Of a DNA stretch of 5,256 nucleotides, positions 3,837-5,256 are shown piece by piece (position 1 is the stretch's first letter; every line of letters starts with the position of its first letter). The DNA lies in assembly GCA_900553215.1 (NCBI GenBank), contig USCJ01000111.1:1-5256 (forward strand), in the 5' to 3' direction. The notes under the pieces were generated by a model, which ran no database searches, was not told the DNA's origin, and saw only the letters and a list, made by a program, of their open reading frames with translations. Origin of the DNA: an uncultured Collinsella sp. (GTDB taxonomy: Bacteria; Actinomycetota; Coriobacteriia; Coriobacteriales; Coriobacteriaceae). Made by a program: the position numbers and the translations under genes.

Positions 3837-5256
3837 ATGGCAGACGCTAAGGATTTCCTGTTTGAGATCGGTACGGAGGAGATGCCCTCCGCGCCGCTGA
3901 ACAATGCCGTCAAGCAGCTCGGCACCATGATCGTCAAGGGTTTGGACGATGCCGGCCTGGCCCACGGCGAGGTCCGTGTGATCTCGAGCCCGCGTCGCCT
4001 GGCTGTGCTCGTTGCCGACGTCGCCACCGCGACCGATGAGGTTCACGAGGTCAAGCGTGGCCCCGCGGCCAACATTGCCTTCGACGCTGACGGTAACGCC
4101 ACCAAGGCCGCCCAGGGCTTCGCTCGCAAGTGCGGTGTGGCTGCCGAGGATCTGGTCCGTCGCGAGGACACCGACGGCCGTGAGTACGTCTTTGCCGAGA
4201 AGAACATTCCCTCCGCACCGGCTACGCCGATTCTGACCGCTCTGTGCGAGAAGACCATCACCGGCCTGCAGTGGCCTAACTACCGCTCCCAGCGCTGGGG
4301 TCACGAGCACGCGACGTTCGTGCGTCCGGTCCGCTGGATTTGCTGCCTTCTGGGCGAGGATGTTGTGCCCGTGTCGTTTGCCGACGTGACGAGCGGCAAC
4401 ACCACGCGCGGTCATCGCGTACTTGGCCCTGGTGACCATGTGGTTGCCAGCCCCGCCGTCTACGAGCAGGTGCTCGAGGATGCCGGCGTGCTTTCTGCCG
4501 AGCGTCGTCGTGAGGCCATCCTCGCCGGTATCGCCGAGGTCGAGGCTGCCCGTCCCGGCTGCCATGTCGATACGCCCAAGAAGGTCTTCGAAGAGGTCAT
4601 CAACCTCTGCGAGTGGCCGACGGTGCTCGTCGGTACCTTCGACGAGGAGTTCCTCAAGGTCCCGCACGAGATCATCTGCGAGTCCATGCTCACCAACCAG
4701 CGCTACTTCCCGATCTATGACGGCGAGGGCAAGCTTACGCGTGAGTTCGTGGTCGTCTCCAACAGCAAGCCCGAGAACGCCGAGCGCGTGATCGACGGCA
4801 ACGAGCGCGTCGTGCGCGCCCGTCTGGACGACGCTAAGTTCTTCTACGAGGAGGACCTGAAGATCTCCCTCGACGAGTTCCGTGAGCGCCTGGCCAAGGT
4901 CGCCTTCCAGGAGAAGCTCGGTAGCGTGCTCGCCAAGTCCGAGCGTATTGAGCAGCTCGCGCTCGCTATTGCCCGCGAGGCCCCTCTGGGCGCCCATCTG
5001 GCTGCCGATGCCGCTCGCGCCGCGCACCTGTGCAAGGCCGACCTGGTGTCCAACGCCGTCATCGAGTTCACGAGCCAGCAGGGCGTGATGGGCGGTTACT
5101 ACGCCTGCGCGATGGGGGAGAACGACGAGGTCGCTCATGCCATTCGCGATCACTATCGTCCCCGCTTTGCCGGTGACGAGCTGCCCGAGGGCACCGCTGG
5201 CTGCATCGTGGCCTGCGCCGACAAGCTCGATACCATCGCCGGTATCTTTGCCATCG
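3837..5256 (+). CDS. glyS: Glycyl-tRNA synthetase beta subunit, C-terminus cut by right edge
   Basis: This is the beta chain of glycyl-tRNA synthetase, which binds tRNA-Gly and is required for charging by the alpha chain. The frame is open from the ATG at 3837 to the window end, giving 473 of an expected roughly 690 residues. Recognisable family segments are FLFEIGTEEMPS (7-18), SPRRLAVLV (51-59), RWGHEHATFVRPVRW (153-167), TRGHR (190-194), LTNQRYFP (285-292) and NSKPENAERVIDGNERVV (309-326). FTSQQGVMGGYYA (411-423) and RPRFAGDELP (441-450) follow, leading into the HD-like and anticodon-binding half. The missing part should hold the anticodon-binding region. The start is supported by GAGGTGG (3822-3828), 8 nt upstream within the end of glyQ. 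No frameshift or internal stop is seen. Confidence 0.96.
   Translation, partial: MADAKDFLFEIGTEEMPSAPLNNAVKQLGTMIVKGLDDAGLAHGEVRVISSPRRLAVLVADVATATDEVHEVKRGPAANIAFDADGNATKAAQGFARKCGVAAEDLVRREDTDGREYVFAEKNIPSAPATPILTALCEKTITGLQWPNYRSQRWGHEHATFVRPVRWICCLLGEDVVPVSFADVTSGNTTRGHRVLGPGDHVVASPAVYEQVLEDAGVLSAERRREAILAGIAEVEAARPGCHVDTPKKVFEEVINLCEWPTVLVGTFDEEFLKVPHEIICESMLTNQRYFPIYDGEGKLTREFVVVSNSKPENAERVIDGNERVVRARLDDAKFFYEEDLKISLDEFRERLAKVAFQEKLGSVLAKSERIEQLALAIAREAPLGAHLAADAARAAHLCKADLVSNAVIEFTSQQGVMGGYYACAMGENDEVAHAIRDHYRPRFAGDELPEGTAGCIVACADKLDTIAGIFAI

Noticed and set aside
2931..5153. A 740-codon open frame on the minus strand opposite glyQ and glyS
   Set aside because: It lies antisense to two strongly conserved synthetase genes and crosses their junction. 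Its translation is a low-complexity mix of Leu, Gly, Val, Asp and His with no recognisable family, as expected opposite GC-rich codons with few antisense stops. No ribosome binding site was evident.

Overview
This 5,256-base window is a GC-rich (visibly around 60 %), gene-dense bacterial core region. The codon usage, the divergently placed Y-family polymerase, the frequent TTG/GTG starts and the protein sequences suggest a high-GC Gram-positive organism. Class Coriobacteriia (Collinsella/Olsenella-like gut bacteria) is my best guess. That taxonomic call rests on general resemblance, because no 16S rRNA gene or other marker is present. No phage, transposon, CRISPR array or toxin-antitoxin locus was found.

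Layout. Positions 1-131 on the minus strand hold the first 43 codons of a DinB-like DNA polymerase IV gene that runs off the left edge. Positions 132-371 are a divergent, less GC-rich intergenic region. It carries a -10-like box and a short inverted repeat for the leftward gene, and two candidate promoters, a small leader hairpin and a strong Shine-Dalgarno sequence for the rightward genes. From 372 to the right edge all genes lie on the plus strand: rpsP (ribosomal protein S16), khpA (KH-domain RNA-binding protein), rimM (16S rRNA processing factor), trmD (tRNA m1G37 methyltransferase), lepB (type I signal peptidase), glyQ and glyS (alpha and beta chains of bacterial glycyl-tRNA synthetase). 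The last is cut by the window end after 473 codons.

The first five rightward genes are separated by only 3, 4, 10 and 2 nt, so they almost certainly form one transcript with translational coupling. A 59-nt gap with -10-like boxes but no clear terminator precedes glyQ, and glyQ-glyS are 3 nt apart. The theme is the translation machinery: a small-subunit protein, a 30S maturation factor, an RNA-binding protein, a tRNA modification enzyme that guards reading frame, and a tRNA-charging enzyme. The signal peptidase connects the cluster to protein export.

Points worth a second look are mostly regulatory or organisational: an inverted repeat over the dinB -10 box, three consecutive non-ATG starts, no rplS between trmD and lepB, a split (alpha/beta) glycyl-tRNA synthetase, and an extra CxxC in GlyQ. 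I do not see a previously undescribed system here and do not claim one.
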